A stretch of DNA of 33,785 nt. Source: Mycoplasmopsis cricetuli ATCC 35279. Lineage in GTDB: Bacteria; Bacillota_I; Bacilli_A; Mycoplasmatales; Metamycoplasmataceae. The notes beneath the pieces were generated by a model. That model worked only from the letters and a program-made list of their open reading frames with translations, was not told where the DNA came from and did not search any database. This document shows positions 10,856 to 21,474 of the stretch, in pieces; position 1 is the first letter of the stretch; the number at the start of each line of letters is the position of its first letter. The translations under genes and the position numbers were made by a program. The stretch is from positions 1 to 33,785 of the forward strand of contig NZ_JAHB01000009.1 of NCBI RefSeq assembly GCF_000526955.1. Reading direction: 5' to 3'.

Positions 10856-12429
10856 TATTTACCTAATAATTTTTCAGGAATTGGTTTGTAATTTTTTGAA
10901 TCATATCCTGGAATTAATTTTACAATACCTTGAGCAATATCAATCAATTCGTTGCAAATCAATTGATAATTTTCAGTTGATATATAACCTTTTTTCTCAA
11001 TTTCTTTGCATAAAAAAGCTAATTTACCATTATGTTCAATATTTTTTAAAATATGATCACGAAAATCACGCATTCTTTCTTTTGGTAAAATATTAATAAT
11101 TCTTTCTTTAACACCAGTTAAAATAATAACTTGAGCTGCTTGTGAAATTGGAGCGTATTGTTCTTGTTTTAAAAGTTCATAAACTTTTGAACCATGTTCT
11201 AAAATAGTTTTAGTTGAATCATCCAAATCAGAACCAAACTGAGCAAATGCAAGCATTTCATTATATTGAGCTAATTCTAATTTTAAAGATCCAGTTGCAT
11301 TTTTCATTGCTTTAATTTGTGCTGCAGATCCAACTCTAGAAACACTAAATCCAACATCAACTGCAGGTCTTTGTCCTGAATTAAAAAGTGATTCTCGAGT
11401 AAAAATTTGACCATCTGTAATTGAAATAACATTAGTTGGAATATAAGCTGAAATATCTCCTTGCTGAGTTTCAATGATTGGTAATGCAGTAATTGAACCT
11501 CCTCCATATTTTTCATTTAATCTAGCTGCTCGTTCAAGCAATTGTGAATGTAAATAAAACACATCCCCTGGATAAGCCTCTCTACCAGGTGAACGACGAA
11601 GTAAAAGTGACAAAGTACGATATGCAATTGCATGTTTTGAAAGATCATCATAAACAATTAAAACATCTTTCCCTTGACTCATTCATTCCTCAGCAATTGT
11701 CACTCCAGTATATGGTGCAATATATTGTTGAGGAGCTAATTCACTAGCTCCTGCAACTACTACAGTTGTGTATTTTAAGGCGTCTGCATCTGAAAGTTTT
11801 TTTACAATTTGTGCAACAGTTGAATTTTTTTGTCCAATTGCAACATATACACAATAAACATTCTTTCCTTTTTGATTGATAATTGTATCAATTGCGATTG
11901 CAGTTTTTCCAGTTTGTCTATCACCTATAATTAATTCTCTTTGCCCTTTTCCAATTGGAATCATTGAATCGATTGCAATAATTCCAGTTTCAAGTGGTTG
12001 ATTGACTTCCTCACGAGACATAACACCACTGGCAACTTTAAAAATTTCGCTTGTTTTGGTAAATTTAATTTCACCTTTACCATCAATTGGATGACCTAAA
12101 GCATTAACAACTCTTCCAAGCAACTCATCTCCAACTTCAACTGAAATAACTTTATTAGTTCTATGTACAATATCACCTTCAGAAATTGAATTGGCATCTC
12201 CAAAAATAGCAATACCTACAGTTTCTTCTTCAAGATTTAGTGCTAATCCATAAATTCCATTTTCAAAAACTACAATTTCTGAATTCATTACGTTTTCAAT
12301 TCCTGAAACCAAAGCTATTCCATCACCAATTGAAATTACCTTACCTATTTCAGATTGATCAATTTTTAAATCATAATTTTTAATACGATCTTTAATAATA
12401 ATTGAAATATCATCAAATTTTAACTTCAT
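10855..12429 (-). CDS. atpA: F1 ATP synthase alpha subunit
   Basis: A 524-residue regulatory nucleotide-binding subunit. Walker A is GDRQTGKT at residues 169-176, and the arginine finger sits in [35 protein letters not shown] is intact. A TGA at 11683-11685 encodes the Trp of the conserved AEEW motif (E. coli GEYFRD/AEYF-like region) between YTGVTIAEE and MSQGKDVL. A standard-code annotation would split the gene there. It overlaps atpH by one base and atpG by one base. Confidence 0.98.
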
Positions 12430-12983
12430 TAAAAGCTCCCTTGTGATTTATCAACAATAATTTCATTTAATAATTTATTTAAACTATTTTTATAATTATT
12501 CTGAATAATTGAACTATCAAAAATAATTTGAAAACCTGAAATTAATGAAGGATCAACTAAATTTCTTATTTCAAGTTTTTGTTGATAATTATCTTGCAAT
12601 TTAATAATAATTTTATCAAGTAATTGTTTTGAAATAGGACTCGCAGTAACAATTTTTACAAAAATAATTTCTAATTTTTCATTTGAAATTTTTAAATAGT
12701 GAATAATTATTTTTTTAATATGTGCAATCATTTTACGTTCCAAAATAACTTTAACTGTATTTTTAATTAATGAATTAAAACCAATTAAAATATCATCAAT
12801 TAATTTTAATTTAACATTTTGTAAAATAAATTGATTGTTTAAAAAATCAATTAATTCAGGATTTTGCTTAAAAATTTTTAATAAATTTTCCATTTGTTCA
12901 TGAATTAATTCAAATTGATTGATTTCCTTAACTAATTCAAAAAGAGCTATTGCATAACCTTTAACATTTGTTTTATTAAGCAT
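12429..12983 (-). CDS. atpH: F1 ATP synthase delta subunit
   Basis: A 184-residue peripheral stalk subunit linking F1 to the b subunits. The first residues ([13 protein letters not shown]) match the delta/OSCP opening Ya.AL...a.e. Near the C-terminus, [21 protein letters not shown] corresponds to the family's vdp.liGG..i.igd.viD.S, with the second Gly and the Asp replaced. The middle is fast-evolving, as usual for delta subunits. It overlaps atpF by 8 bases and shares a base with atpA. Operon position confirms the call. Confidence 0.9.
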   Translation of the reverse strand: MLNKTNVKGYAIALFELVKEINQFELIHEQMENLLKIFKQNPELIDFLNNQFILQNVKLKLIDDILIGFNSLIKNTVKVILERKMIAHIKKIIIHYLKISNEKLEIIFVKIVTASPISKQLLDKIIIKLQDNYQQKLEIRNLVDPSLISGFQIIFDSSIIQNNYKNSLNKLLNEIIVDKSQGSF

Positions 12984-13578
12984 TATTTAAATCCTTATGA
13001 TCATCATTATTTAAAAAAGCTTCAATAATTTCTTCTTGTGTTTGTTGAGAAACTTCCTTTTTTAGAATTTTTTCAGCTAATTCTTTTGCTGTAAGTGCAA
13101 CTATTTTTCTTGAATTTTCTTCAAATTCTTTTTTTTGTTTTTCAATGTCTAAATGTGCTTCTTCAATTAGTTGTTTAGAGTCATGTTTGGCTTTTGCCAT
13201 GAAATTAATAACAACTTGTTCAGCTCTTAATTTTGCTTGGTTAACAATTTTTTCACCTTGCTTATTTGAATTTTCCAAAATAGTATTTGATTCATTAATT
13301 TTTTCAATTAATTCTTCTTTTAATTTTACTGAACTATCAATATTGTCTTGAATAAATTGTTGTCTTTTTTTAATAATCTGAGCAATTGGTTTTTTTAAAA
13401 ATACATAAGTAAAAACAAAAATAATAATAAAAGCAATAACAGTTGCAATCATTAATGGAATACTTGGAAAAATTGCTTCAAATTTTTCTGTAATTGATGT
13501 AGGCAAATCTTTGTTATTTGCATCAATTGCAACCGTTGAAATATTTTGATTAAATAATTTAATAATCTCTTGAGGCAT
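12976..13578 (-). CDS. atpF: Fo ATP synthase b subunit
   Basis: A 200-residue stator subunit. A 38-residue polar N-terminal segment precedes a single transmembrane helix at about residues 39-61 (IPLMIATVIAFIIIFVFTYV). A long charged coiled coil then runs to the end, starting KKPIAQIIKKRQQFIQDNID (family: kP...ml..R...I...l). The N-terminal extension is longer than in E. coli. Unlike M. pneumoniae AtpF, which is reported to be a lipoprotein, there is no lipobox or cysteine at the start. The Shine-Dalgarno (AAGG) is weak and about 13 bases from the ATG. Confidence 0.93.
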   Translation of the reverse strand: MPQEIIKLFNQNISTVAIDANNKDLPTSITEKFEAIFPSIPLMIATVIAFIIIFVFTYVFLKKPIAQIIKKRQQFIQDNIDSSVKLKEELIEKINESNTILENSNKQGEKIVNQAKLRAEQVVINFMAKAKHDSKQLIEEAHLDIEKQKKEFEENSRKIVALTAKELAEKILKKEVSQQTQEEIIEAFLNNDDHKDLNNA

Positions 13579-13597
13579 TATTTTAATACCTTACTTT

Positions 13598-13918
13598 CTA
13601 ATTGGTTCCTAAAAAGAAAAGAAGAAAAGCAATAACTAAACAATAAATTGCAGTTGATTCTGAAACAGCTGCACCCAAAATAAACATTGAACGAATTTTA
13701 CTAAGTGCTTCAGGATTTCTTGCAATGGCTTCTACTGATTTTCCAGTTGCATAACCTTGTCCAATTGCTGAACCAAAAGTTCCAACCATAGCAACTCCTG
13801 CTCCAATTGCCACTAGACCATATTTAATTGCATTTGCTGATCCTGAACTTAAACTTTCAGTGCTTTGTTGTACTGCATTTGTTGTTTCTTCAAATACTTT
13901 TGTTACTTGTTCAATCAT
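13598..13918 (-). CDS. atpE: Fo ATP synthase c subunit (proteolipid)
   Basis: A 106-residue c-ring subunit. Two helices (about residues 30-57 and 77-104) flank the polar loop RNPEA (67-71). The ion-binding carboxylate is Glu87 in AVSESTAIY, so Glu replaces the Asp61 of E. coli. The Gly-rich helix 1 (GLVAIGAGVAMVGTFGSAIG) is typical. About 28 hydrophilic N-terminal residues precede helix 1, making it longer than the usual 70-80 residues, as in other mycoplasmas. The residues around Glu87 (no Gln in helix 1 at the Na+-ligand position that I can identify with certainty) suggest H+ use, but this is not decisive. ATGGAGG precedes the start. Confidence 0.96.
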   Translation of the reverse strand: MIEQVTKVFEETTNAVQQSTESLSSGSANAIKYGLVAIGAGVAMVGTFGSAIGQGYATGKSVEAIARNPEALSKIRSMFILGAAVSESTAIYCLVIAFLLFFLGTN

Positions 13919-13936
13919 TTTAAACCTCCATGTTTT

Positions 13937-14707
13937 TTAATAACTTGTTTTAAATTTACGATTTATTTTAATTCTTTTAAAATTACTTTTAACTTTTGTT
14001 TTTTTGATTTCTTTTTCTTGATTTTCACCAGTTTCTGCTAATCAATAATTCATAGTAAGAACTGCAAAAACATAAGATTGAATTAACGATTCAAAAATAT
14101 CAAAATAAAAATGAAAAAAGGGGGTAATCACTGGAGCAAGGAAAAATCACTTATGATTTCCCATATTTGGAATTTGAGTTCAAATATACCCAAAAATTGA
14201 ATAAATTAAAAACATCACAACACCTCCACCAATTAAGTTTCCATACAAACGAAAACCAAGTGAAATAAGAGGTGCAACAGTTCCAATGATATCAAAAGGA
14301 TTTAAATATTTTTTTAAGTATTTAAATTTTTGATAAATAAATCCGGTGACAAAAATACCAAATCATGATGCAATTGTTAACGTTAAAGGGATTGAATATG
14401 AAGTTCCGATCGGTTCAAAACCAAAAAGAGCAAGCAAATTTCCAACTAAGAGTAAAGTAAATAAAGTAAAAATATAATGCCTTGCATTGGGTAATTTACC
14501 ATCAACAGTTTCATCAAAAGTTTGATCAATAGCAGTTACATACATTTCCGCTAGTAAAACTACCCCTTTAGGAGCTTCACTTGGTTTTGTTTTTTTAATT
14601 TTAAAATAAGCAAAAACACAAAAACCACAAATAATTAAAACAGCTAAAATTAGCGAAAATAATTGAGGTTGATTTCATGCTCATAGTTTTTTACTAAAAT
14701 CGTTCAT
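13937..14707 (-). CDS. atpB: Fo ATP synthase a subunit
   Basis: A 256-residue membrane subunit forming the proton half-channels next to the c ring. Several hydrophobic helices are visible. The essential arginine is Arg153 within SLGFRLYGNLIGG (family: RLfgNm.aG). The conserved GKLPNARHYIF segment and the terminal helix ESLIQSYVFAVLTMNYWLAE (family: iQAyvFt.Lt..Yi..A) are both present. A highly basic tail of about 30 residues follows the last helix. Six UGA Trp codons are used. GGAGGGTAATAA precedes the ATG, so its ribosome site overlaps the stop of atpI. Confidence 0.95.
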
Positions 14708-14710
14708 TTA

Positions 14711-15163
14711 TTACCCTCCTTTATTTTTTTTATTAAGCAAATAATTTGCTATGATGTTTGTTCACAAAGGCATAGATGCCCCAATACAAAATCCATACAT
14801 ATTAATTGGTTTATCTAAATAAAATCAGAATTTAATTAAATTTAAATTTTGAAAATATTGTTTTTCAACAAAATGCTTGTTAATAATCAAACATACTAGT
14901 AAAACTAGTGCAACTAAAATATAAAAAAAAATATTTTTCAAAAAAATTATCATCATAACTTTTTTTATGCTATTTGAAAAAACAGCCTGATTTGAAATTA
15001 ATTCATTAATTTTAATTGATAAATAAATCAATAATCCACCTATAGCAAAACCAAAGAATATTCCGTAATTTCAATAACTCACAATTGCAAAAATTATTGA
15101 AAAAAACAAAAAAACAATAACAAAAACAATATCAGTGATTTTTTCGTTTTTCACCTTTTTCAT
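14711..15163 (-). CDS. atpI: ATP synthase-associated membrane protein AtpI-like
   Basis: A 150-residue hydrophobic protein with about four transmembrane segments (residues about 10-28, 32-50, 66-92 and 124-140), first gene of the atp operon. AtpI (protein i) assists c-ring assembly or ion supply in other bacteria. Sequence conservation is weak, so the name rests mainly on position directly before atpB, size and topology. AAAGGAGAAAGCA precedes the ATG at 15161-15163. Its last codons encode the GGAGGG used as the atpB ribosome site. Confidence 0.75.
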
Positions 15164-15189
15164 TGCTTTCTCCTTTATTTGCTAACATT

Positions 15190-15195
15190 ATTTTA
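15190..15195 (-). promoter_or_regulatory. Candidate -10 box of the atp operon
   Basis: TAAAAT on the minus strand, 26 bases before the atpI start, with a good AAAGGAG site between. It is the best -10 candidate in the 170-base divergent region shared with pgi; no clear -35 is seen. Confidence 0.4.
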
Positions 15196-15292
15196 TTACT
15201 TTTATTTTTTTTAAATAATTAATTTTTAAGATTTTCTAATTTTAGATAAAAATATTAAAAAATGCATTAAAAATATATTTTATTTTTTGTAA

Positions 15293-15298
15293 TATAAT
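15293..15298 (+). promoter_or_regulatory. -10 box for pgi
   Basis: A perfect TATAAT 37 bases before the pgi ATG, preceded by TTTTTTGTAA. It predicts a leader of about 30 bases. No consensus -35 is visible. Confidence 0.6.
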
Positions 15299-15335
15299 AT
15301 AAAAAAAGAAAAAAGTAAATTTTAATGGGGTTGAA

Positions 15336-16634
15336 ATGAAATTAACTTATTTACAATTAAAAACAAATAATTCTTTGATTAATCTAAATGAAATTTATAA
15401 CTTGCAAACAAATGTTAATGAAATTCATGAATCAGTAATAAATAAAACTGTAAAAGAAAAAAATTGACTTGGTTGATTTGACTTACCGATAAATTATGAT
15501 AAAAATGAACTTTTAATCATGGAACAAAAAGCAGCACAATGAGAAAAAATGGGTGTTGAAGTCGTTGTTGTAATTGGAATTGGAGGTTCATATCTTGGAG
15601 CAAAAACTGGATATGATTTTATTTATGGTCCATATTCAATTAAAAAACCAAGGATGGAATTACTTTTTGCTGGAAATGATCTTTCTTCTAGTGCATTAAT
15701 TGAAAAACTAAATTATGTACGTAACAAAAAATTTGCTATTAACGTAATTTCAAAGTCAGGAACTACCTTAGAACCTTCAGTAGCATTTAGAGAATTTCGT
15801 ATGTTGCTTGAAAAAAAGGAAACTTCTAAAGATTCAACTAAATTAATTGTAGCAACAACTGACAAAAATAAAGGTCTTTTAAATGAATTTGCCAGCAAAA
15901 AAGAATATTTAAAATTAGTTGTCCCAGATGATGTTGGTGGACGTTTTTCTGTGCTTACTGCTGTTGGTTTATTTCCATTTATTTGTGCTGGAATTAATGT
16001 TCACAAAATTTTAGAAGGTGCGCGAACTACTTATTATGAATTAACTGATAGTTTAATTGAAAAAAACTTAGCTTATTTGTATGCAGCTATGCGTTATTAT
16101 TTGCACAAAAAGAAAAATTATGTTGTGGAATTAATGGTAACATATGAACCTAAATTACAATATTTTTGTGAATGATGAAAGCAACTTTTTGGTGAAAGTG
16201 AGGGAAAAGATGGAAAAGGATTGTGACCTTCATCAGCAACATATACAACTGATTTGCATTCGTTAGGACAAATGGTGCAAGATGGAAATAAAATTTTATT
16301 TGAAACTATTCTTTCAGTTGATAAAGTTGCTGATGATTTAGTTTTAAAAACAGCTCTTGGCGATCCTGATAAATTATCTTATTTAGAAAATAAAAATTTA
16401 CATTCAGTTAACAATACTGTTTTAGAAGCGACCATTCAGGCTCATTCAGAAATTGGATATGTTCCAAATTTACAGCTTATTTTTAAAGATTTTTCAGAAC
16501 AATCTCTTGGTGCCTTATTTTACTTTTTTGAAAGAGCTGTCACCATGAGTGCTTATTTACTTGGTGTTAATCCATTTAATCAACCTGGTGTTGAGGTATA
16601 CAAAAAAAACATGTTTGAATTACTTAAAAAATAG
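15336..16634 (+). CDS. pgi: Glucose-6-phosphate isomerase
   Basis: A 432-residue glycolytic enzyme interconverting glucose 6-phosphate and fructose 6-phosphate in the cytoplasm. The SIS-fold phosphate loop is visible as GIGGSYLGAKTGYDF, then the second SIS domain as VISKSGTTLEPSVAFR. The signature FGESEGKDGKGLWPSSATYT carries the catalytic glutamate (Glu289). His308 in TTDLHSLGQ is the ring-opening residue, and the C-terminal lysine motif appears as GVEVYKKNMF. Length is that of short Firmicutes-type PGI. The start follows GGGGTTGAA, an atypical ribosome site. UGA codes for several Trp, including two adjacent ones (FCEWWKQ). It is divergent from the atp operon; no terminator is seen after it. 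Confidence 0.97.
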
Positions 16635-16659
16635 AAAATTTAAGTTATTAAACTTTTTG

Positions 16660-16665
16660 TATAAG
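16660..16665 (+). promoter_or_regulatory. Candidate -10 box of the lipoprotein gene (leaderless layout)
   Basis: TATAAG ends 7 bases before the ATG at 16673, and no Shine-Dalgarno lies between. Transcription would be expected to begin at or next to the start codon. Confidence 0.4.
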
Positions 16666-16672
16666 TTGATAC

Positions 16673-17710
16673 ATGATTTTAAAATTATGGTTTAAATTTT
16701 TTTTACAGATAATAACACCAATTTCACTTATTTCAACTATTTCTTTTGCATGTGATAGAAAACCAAACTTTCAAAGTTCATTTGCTGAATTAAAAGAAAT
16801 TAAAGAAATAATTGATAAAACTTTAATTGAAAAACAACAACCACAAATAAAAATTCCAAATAAAAATAAGCAAATAAATCATTACACAGCTGAAGCCTTG
16901 GATTGTGCAAGATGAATTGTAGGAAATGAATTTATTGATCCAAAAACCAATTTAACTTTAGTTTCAAATGTGCAAAGAATTGAACAAAATGTTGGATGAA
17001 ATTATGCAGATATTTATGTAGGTTGAAGATTTAAAAAATCAATTTATCAAGATGCAGTTTATCCTAAAAAATATAGAATTGAAGGATTTAAAAAAATTCC
17101 TGTATTTCACTTACATTATATTCGAACAAATCAAGTAATTAATTCTGAAGAATGTTTAGTAAAATACAATGGCGATACAAGAAGTAGTGATTTAATTAAT
17201 TTAAATATTGAAACATACACAAATGAATCTTTTGAGATTAATAAAGAAAATATTGAAAAAATAGTAAAAGAAATTAAAACTGAAATTGAAAATCCTTCTT
17301 TTTTAAATTTGTCTTTTTTAAATTTAGAAACTAACCATTTAATTTTAGAACTCAAGAAAAATAATGCTAACAATTATGGAAAAGCAAAGATTATAATTTT
17401 AAATGAAATTGGAAAACAAATCAAAGAAAAAAATAGTGTAGCAACCATTTTAAGCAACCGAATTAAAGAAATTGAGACTTTTTTACACCAAGATTTAAAT
17501 TTTGACATTATCCCCTTTGAAAATGTTATTTATGCTCTTTTTGCAAAATTATATTCAAATCAAAATCTTGAACAAAATAATTTTCAATTAACAAAAAATC
17601 TTTTTCAAAAATGAATTTTAAATCAATTAATTCAAATAACAAACTATTTAAAATTAAAAAATAATAAATTTTTGGATAAATTAGAAAAAATAATCAAAAC
17701 AATTAATTAA
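16673..17710 (+). CDS. Predicted lipoprotein, unknown function
   Basis: A 345-residue protein with a signal peptide (KLWFKFFLQIITPISLIS) and a lipobox-like TISFAC, giving Cys27 as the acylation site. The mature protein opens with a Lys/Glu helix. A denser segment at about residues 70-155 follows, rich in Trp and Tyr (EALDCARWIVGNEF, VGWNYADIYVGWRFKKS, FHLHYIRTN) that looks like a folded domain. The C-terminal half is helical and Ile/Asn/Lys-rich. Besides the lipobox there are two more cysteines in the folded part (DCAR and EECLV), unusual for an exported mycoplasma protein. I recognise no family. No Shine-Dalgarno precedes the ATG. The next gene starts 4 bases after the stop, so the pair is likely cotranscribed. 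Confidence 0.8.
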
Positions 17711-17714
17711 ACTA

Positions 17715-18413
17715 ATGAAACGCATTGAAAAAATATTAAGTGAAAATACTAATTACTCTAGATCACAAATTAAAAAATTAATTATAAATAAACAAATTTT
17801 TGTAAATAAAAATTTAGCCAAAATTGGTCAAAAAATCCAGGTAAATGATCAAATAATTATTAATGGTAATAAAATCAATTGAAATAATCTAATTTATATT
17901 ATGTTAAATAAACCAAAAGGTTATATTAGTGCAACTAAAGATCTAAATTCAAAAACTATTTTTTCTTTAATTGACCAAAATATTCCTAAAAAAAATTTGT
18001 CAATTTGAGGTAGACTAGATAAAAATACAACTGGATTGATTATTCTTTCAAATGATAATAAATTAGGACATAAACTGCTTTCTCCTAAAAATCATGTTAA
18101 CAAAAAATATTATGTTGAACTTAATAAAGAAATAAATCATGATTTAGTTCAAAAATTTTTAAATGGAGTTTACATTGGAAAAGGTGAATTAGTCACTGGC
18201 AAACTCGAAATAATAAATATAAATAAATGCTTTTTAACTATAAGTGAAGGAAAGTTTCATCAAATTAAACGAATGTTTTTTGAACATGAGCTTGAAGTTA
18301 AAAATTTAAAAAGAATTAAATTTGGTCATGTAAGTCTTGATGATAATTTATTAGAAGGACAATGAAGATATTTAACAAATGAAGAAATTTTATCTCTTAA
18401 AAAATTAAATTAA
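17715..18413 (+). CDS. rsuA: RsuA-family 16S rRNA pseudouridine synthase-like
   Basis: A 232-residue enzyme of the RsuA/RluB/E/F family. An N-terminal S4-like domain (RIEKILSENTNYSRSQIKKL) precedes LNKPKGYISATKD. The catalytic WGRLDKNTTGLIILSNDN follows, with Asp102 as the predicted nucleophile and Trp98 encoded by TGA. FHQIKRMF is the family's (H)QvkRMf motif. RLD.nTtGLii.snDg.l and the length fit RsuA (16S U516) better than RluB, but the substrate is not proven. It begins 4 bases after the lipoprotein stop with no ribosome site, so translation is probably coupled. Confidence 0.88.
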
Positions 18414-18450
18414 AAAAGTTATAACAAACTAGTTATAACTTTTTTAATTT
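18407..18450. terminator. Bidirectional intrinsic terminator between rsuA and gyrA
   Basis: A 19-bp perfect stem (18407-18425 with 18432-18450), loop AAACTA, core GTTATAAC, with A6/T6 runs on both sides. The rsuA stop codon is in the left arm and the gyrA stop is 7 bases past the right arm. It serves both convergent genes. Confidence 0.88.
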
Positions 18451-18456
18451 AAACAA

Positions 18457-21072
18457 TTAATGTTTTTTTACAATATCAACAGCCACAATTGTATCTTTAT
18501 CTTTTAAATTAATAATTTTTACACCTTTAGTATTTCTTGATGTAAGTGAAATTTGATTAATTTTAGTTCGAATAGTCACCCCACATGAAGTAATAACAAG
18601 TAATTCATCTTCAAGTGAAACAAAACGTGCAAAAACTAAATTACCAGCTTTAGATGAATTAATTCCTAAAACACCTCGAGTAGCTCGATTTGTTAATCTA
18701 TACTCATCACTTAAAGTAAGTTTTCCATAACCAAAACTTCCAATTGAAAGAATATATTTGCCTTCAGAGCTTGATGAAGCTGAAATAACATATTGTTTTT
18801 CATCAAGTTTAATCCCTCTTACTCCAATAGAATTTCTCCCAACTTGACGAAGTGAATTAGCTTTAAATTTAACAATGTTTTTTTCATTATTAGCAATTAA
18901 AATTTCATCTTCATCTGAAACAATAAAAGCTTTAACAAGTTCATCATTTTCAAGTAATCTAAAAGCTTTGAGTCCATTTCTACGAATGTTTACAAATGAA
19001 TCTAAATTAGTTTTTTTAATAATTCCTTTTTTAGTTACTGTAGTTAAATATAAATTTTTTCCATAATCAGGAACATCTAAAAATGAGACAATTTTTTCAT
19101 TATTATCAACATCAAGATTTTCAACAATATTAACAAAAGCGGTTCCTTTTGACTGTTTTGAGGCTTCTGGAATATTGTGAGCTCGAATTTTATAAGCTTT
19201 TCCTTTGTTTGAAAATAAAAGTAAATCAGTGTGAGTGTGAGTGTGGATGATAGTATTAATATCATCATCATTATAAGTTTTCATACTTACTGAGCCAACA
19301 CCTCCACGATTTTGGGTGTTATACTCCTCAAGAGCAATTCTTTTAACAAATCCATTTACACTACTTGTGATTACAATTTCTTCTTTTGCAATTAAATCTT
19401 CATCTGAAATAATTCCAACTGCTGATGCATCAATTTTAGTTCTTCGATTATCATTAAATTTTTGTTTGATTTCATTTAATTCATCAACAATTAAATCAAT
19501 TAATTTGGTCTCATTTTCTAAAATAGATTTTAAGTAAATAATTTCTTTTTTAAGTTCTTCCATTTCAGTTAACATTTTTTCAATACTTAAACCTGTTAGT
19601 CTTCTTAGGTTCATATCTAAAATGGCTTTTGTTTGACGCTCAGTTAAATTAAATCTACTTGATAACTTATCCTGAGCTTCAGCATCACTTTTGCTAGCTC
19701 GAATAATAGCAATTACTTCATCAATATTTTCAATTGCAATTTTCAAACCTTCTAAAATATGAACTCTTTCTTCAGTTTTATTTAAGTCAAATTGCAATCT
19801 TCTACGTACCACATTTTTTTGATGATCTAAATAAACTTGTAAAGCTGATTTTAAATTTAATAATTTTGGTTCACCATTAACAAGTGAAACCATATTAACA
19901 TTAAAATTAGTTTGTAAATATGATTTTTGATAAAGTTTATTAAGTAATATATGAGGATTAAATCCTTTTTTAACATCAATAACAATTCTTATTCCCTCAC
20001 GATTTGATTCATCTCGTAAATCTGAAATTCCTTCAATTACTTTTTCTTTGTGAAGTTCTGCAATTTTTTGGACAATGGTGGACTTTTTAATTGCATATGG
20101 TATTTCAGTGATAATAATTTTAGACTTACCATTACTTAATTCTTTTACTTCACATTTAGAACGAACTGGAATTTTTCCTTTTCCTGTTTCATATGCATCA
20201 TAAATTCCTTTTGTTCCTAAAATAATTGCTCCTGTGGGAAAGTCTGGACCTTTTAGATGTTCCATTAATTCTAAAGTAGTAATTTCTGAATTACGCGCAA
20301 GTGCAACTGTAGCATCAATTGCTTCTCCTATATTATGTGGAGGAATTTCAGTTGCCATTCCCACTGCAATTCCAGATGAACCTGATACAAGTAAATTTGG
20401 AAATCTAGAAGGAAGGATTTCTGGTTCTTGTTCACTAGCGTCATAATTATCAACAAAATCAACAGTATCTTTTTTAATTCCTTCAAGCATTTCAGCAGCA
20501 AGTTTGGACATTCTAGCCTCAGTGTAACGCATAGCAGCTGGATCATCACCATCAATTGATCCAAAATTACCATGACCATCAACTAAAGGATAACGCATAG
20601 AAAAATCTTGCGCCATTCTAACCATGGCTTCATATACTGAAGAATCTCCATGAGGATGATATTTTCCAAGCACATCTCCAACAATTCTAGCGCTTTTACG
20701 ATGCTGACTAGTTGGTAAAATTCCTAATTCACTCATATCATACAAAATTCTTCTATGAACTGGTTTTAAACCATCTCTTGCATCTGGTAATGCTCTTGAA
20801 ACAATAACGCTCATAGCATATTCTAAAAATGAATTGCGCATTTCTTTATCAACATCAATTGGTGTCAATCTTTCATTTGCATTATCAATTATTTGAGACT
20901 GAACTTGATATTCATTTTTTTCTTGTGGAACTTCTTCTTCAATTTCATCATCAATTTTTATTGGTGGTTTTTTCTTAAAAACAACTCGATTATTTTCTTC
21001 ATATTCATATTCTTTTTCATCTTCCAAAGTTACTTTATTTTCTTCATTGTTTTTGTTATTTTTTTGTGACAT
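18457..21072 (-). CDS. gyrA: DNA gyrase subunit A
   Basis: An 871-residue subunit that cuts and rejoins DNA during negative supercoiling. The breakage-reunion core starts near residue 68 ([20 protein letters not shown]), with catalytic Tyr183 in [11 protein letters not shown]. The quinolone-determining region reads [12 protein letters not shown]: Ser144 and Glu148 correspond to E. coli Ser83 and Asp87 and look wild type. The GyrA-box QNRGGVG begins at residue 587 and, with the beta-pinwheel C-terminal domain after it, distinguishes GyrA from ParC. An acidic N-terminal extension of about 65 residues (Glu/Asn/Lys-rich, no fold evident) precedes the core. M. hominis GyrA numbering (Ser153 for E. 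coli Ser83) implies a similar extension there. AAAAGGAAC precedes the ATG. No UGA Trp is used. Confidence 0.97.
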   Translation of the reverse strand: MSQKNNKNNEENKVTLEDEKEYEYEENNRVVFKKKPPIKIDDEIEEEVPQEKNEYQVQSQIIDNANERLTPIDVDKEMRNSFLEYAMSVIVSRALPDARDGLKPVHRRILYDMSELGILPTSQHRKSARIVGDVLGKYHPHGDSSVYEAMVRMAQDFSMRYPLVDGHGNFGSIDGDDPAAMRYTEARMSKLAAEMLEGIKKDTVDFVDNYDASEQEPEILPSRFPNLLVSGSSGIAVGMATEIPPHNIGEAIDATVALARNSEITTLELMEHLKGPDFPTGAIILGTKGIYDAYETGKGKIPVRSKCEVKELSNGKSKIIITEIPYAIKKSTIVQKIAELHKEKVIEGISDLRDESNREGIRIVIDVKKGFNPHILLNKLYQKSYLQTNFNVNMVSLVNGEPKLLNLKSALQVYLDHQKNVVRRRLQFDLNKTEERVHILEGLKIAIENIDEVIAIIRASKSDAEAQDKLSSRFNLTERQTKAILDMNLRRLTGLSIEKMLTEMEELKKEIIYLKSILENETKLIDLIVDELNEIKQKFNDNRRTKIDASAVGIISDEDLIAKEEIVITSSVNGFVKRIALEEYNTQNRGGVGSVSMKTYNDDDINTIIHTHTHTDLLLFSNKGKAYKIRAHNIPEASKQSKGTAFVNIVENLDVDNNEKIVSFLDVPDYGKNLYLTTVTKKGIIKKTNLDSFVNIRRNGLKAFRLLENDELVKAFIVSDEDEILIANNEKNIVKFKANSLRQVGRNSIGVRGIKLDEKQYVISASSSSEGKYILSIGSFGYGKLTLSDEYRLTNRATRGVLGINSSKAGNLVFARFVSLEDELLVITSCGVTIRTKINQISLTSRNTKGVKIINLKDKDTIVAVDIVKKH

Positions 21073-21099
21073 ATTGTTCCTTTTATAATAAAATGTTAT

Positions 21100-21113
21100 T
21101 TTATTATATCACT
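21100..21113 (-). promoter_or_regulatory. Extended -10 promoter of gyrA
   Basis: On the minus strand TGATATAAT (TATAAT at 21103-21108 with TG one base upstream) matches the extended -10 consensus. Transcription would start near 21096, giving a leader of about 24 bases with the AAAAGGA ribosome site at about 21079-21085. No good -35 is seen, as expected for an extended -10. It separates gyrA from the upstream arsR. Confidence 0.7.
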
Positions 21114-21147
21114 TTTATTTATTAAAAAAAATGAGTTTAACTTGCTT

Positions 21148-21474
21148 TTAATGATTATGAATATGAGTTTGATTGCATGAACATGCAAACTTTTCAAATT
21201 GTGGTTGTTTTACCAATCAATTTAAAATTTCATGATATTGTTTACAAAAATCTTTATTGATAAAATAGTAAACATGTAGTCCTTTAGTTTTTGTTTTAAT
21301 AATTTGAGCTGATTTTAAGCTAGCTAAATGTTTTGATAAATTAGCTTGTTTAAGTTGAAAAAAATTCCCTAAAGCTTGAACATCACATTCAGCTTTTGAA
21401 CACATATAAAGATGAATAATAATTTTTAATTTTGTTTCACTGGATAAAAATTTAAATAAATTAGTTGTTTTCAT
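21148..21474 (-). CDS. ArsR/SmtB-family winged-helix regulator with Cys/His-rich tail
   Basis: A 108-residue DNA-binding protein. The winged-helix core is clear: SSETKLKIIIHLYMCSKAEC, then LKQANLSKHLASLKSAQIIK as the recognition helix region, and KGLHVYYFIN as the wing. Cys25 and Cys30 lie in the helix 2-3 area where ArsR/CadC metal sensors have their ELCVCDL ligands. The tail has Cys98, Cys100, His104, His106 and His108 in CSCNQTHIHNH, an apparent metal-binding cluster. A UGA Trp (Trp86) precedes the tail; a standard-code reading would lose the tail. The start overlaps the helicase gene by 14 bases. No metal transporter lies next to it in the window, so the ligand and targets are unknown. 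Confidence 0.88.

Noticed and set aside
11683-11685. Apparent stop codons splitting atpA, helicase, pepO, pgi, dinB and others
   Set aside because: All are TGA at positions where the family has Trp or a tolerated residue, and the frame continues. This is code 4, not pseudogenisation.
21121-21147. Terminator between arsR and gyrA
   Set aside because: There is a T8 run on the minus strand but no stem of more than 4 bp before it, so read-through from arsR into gyrA remains possible.
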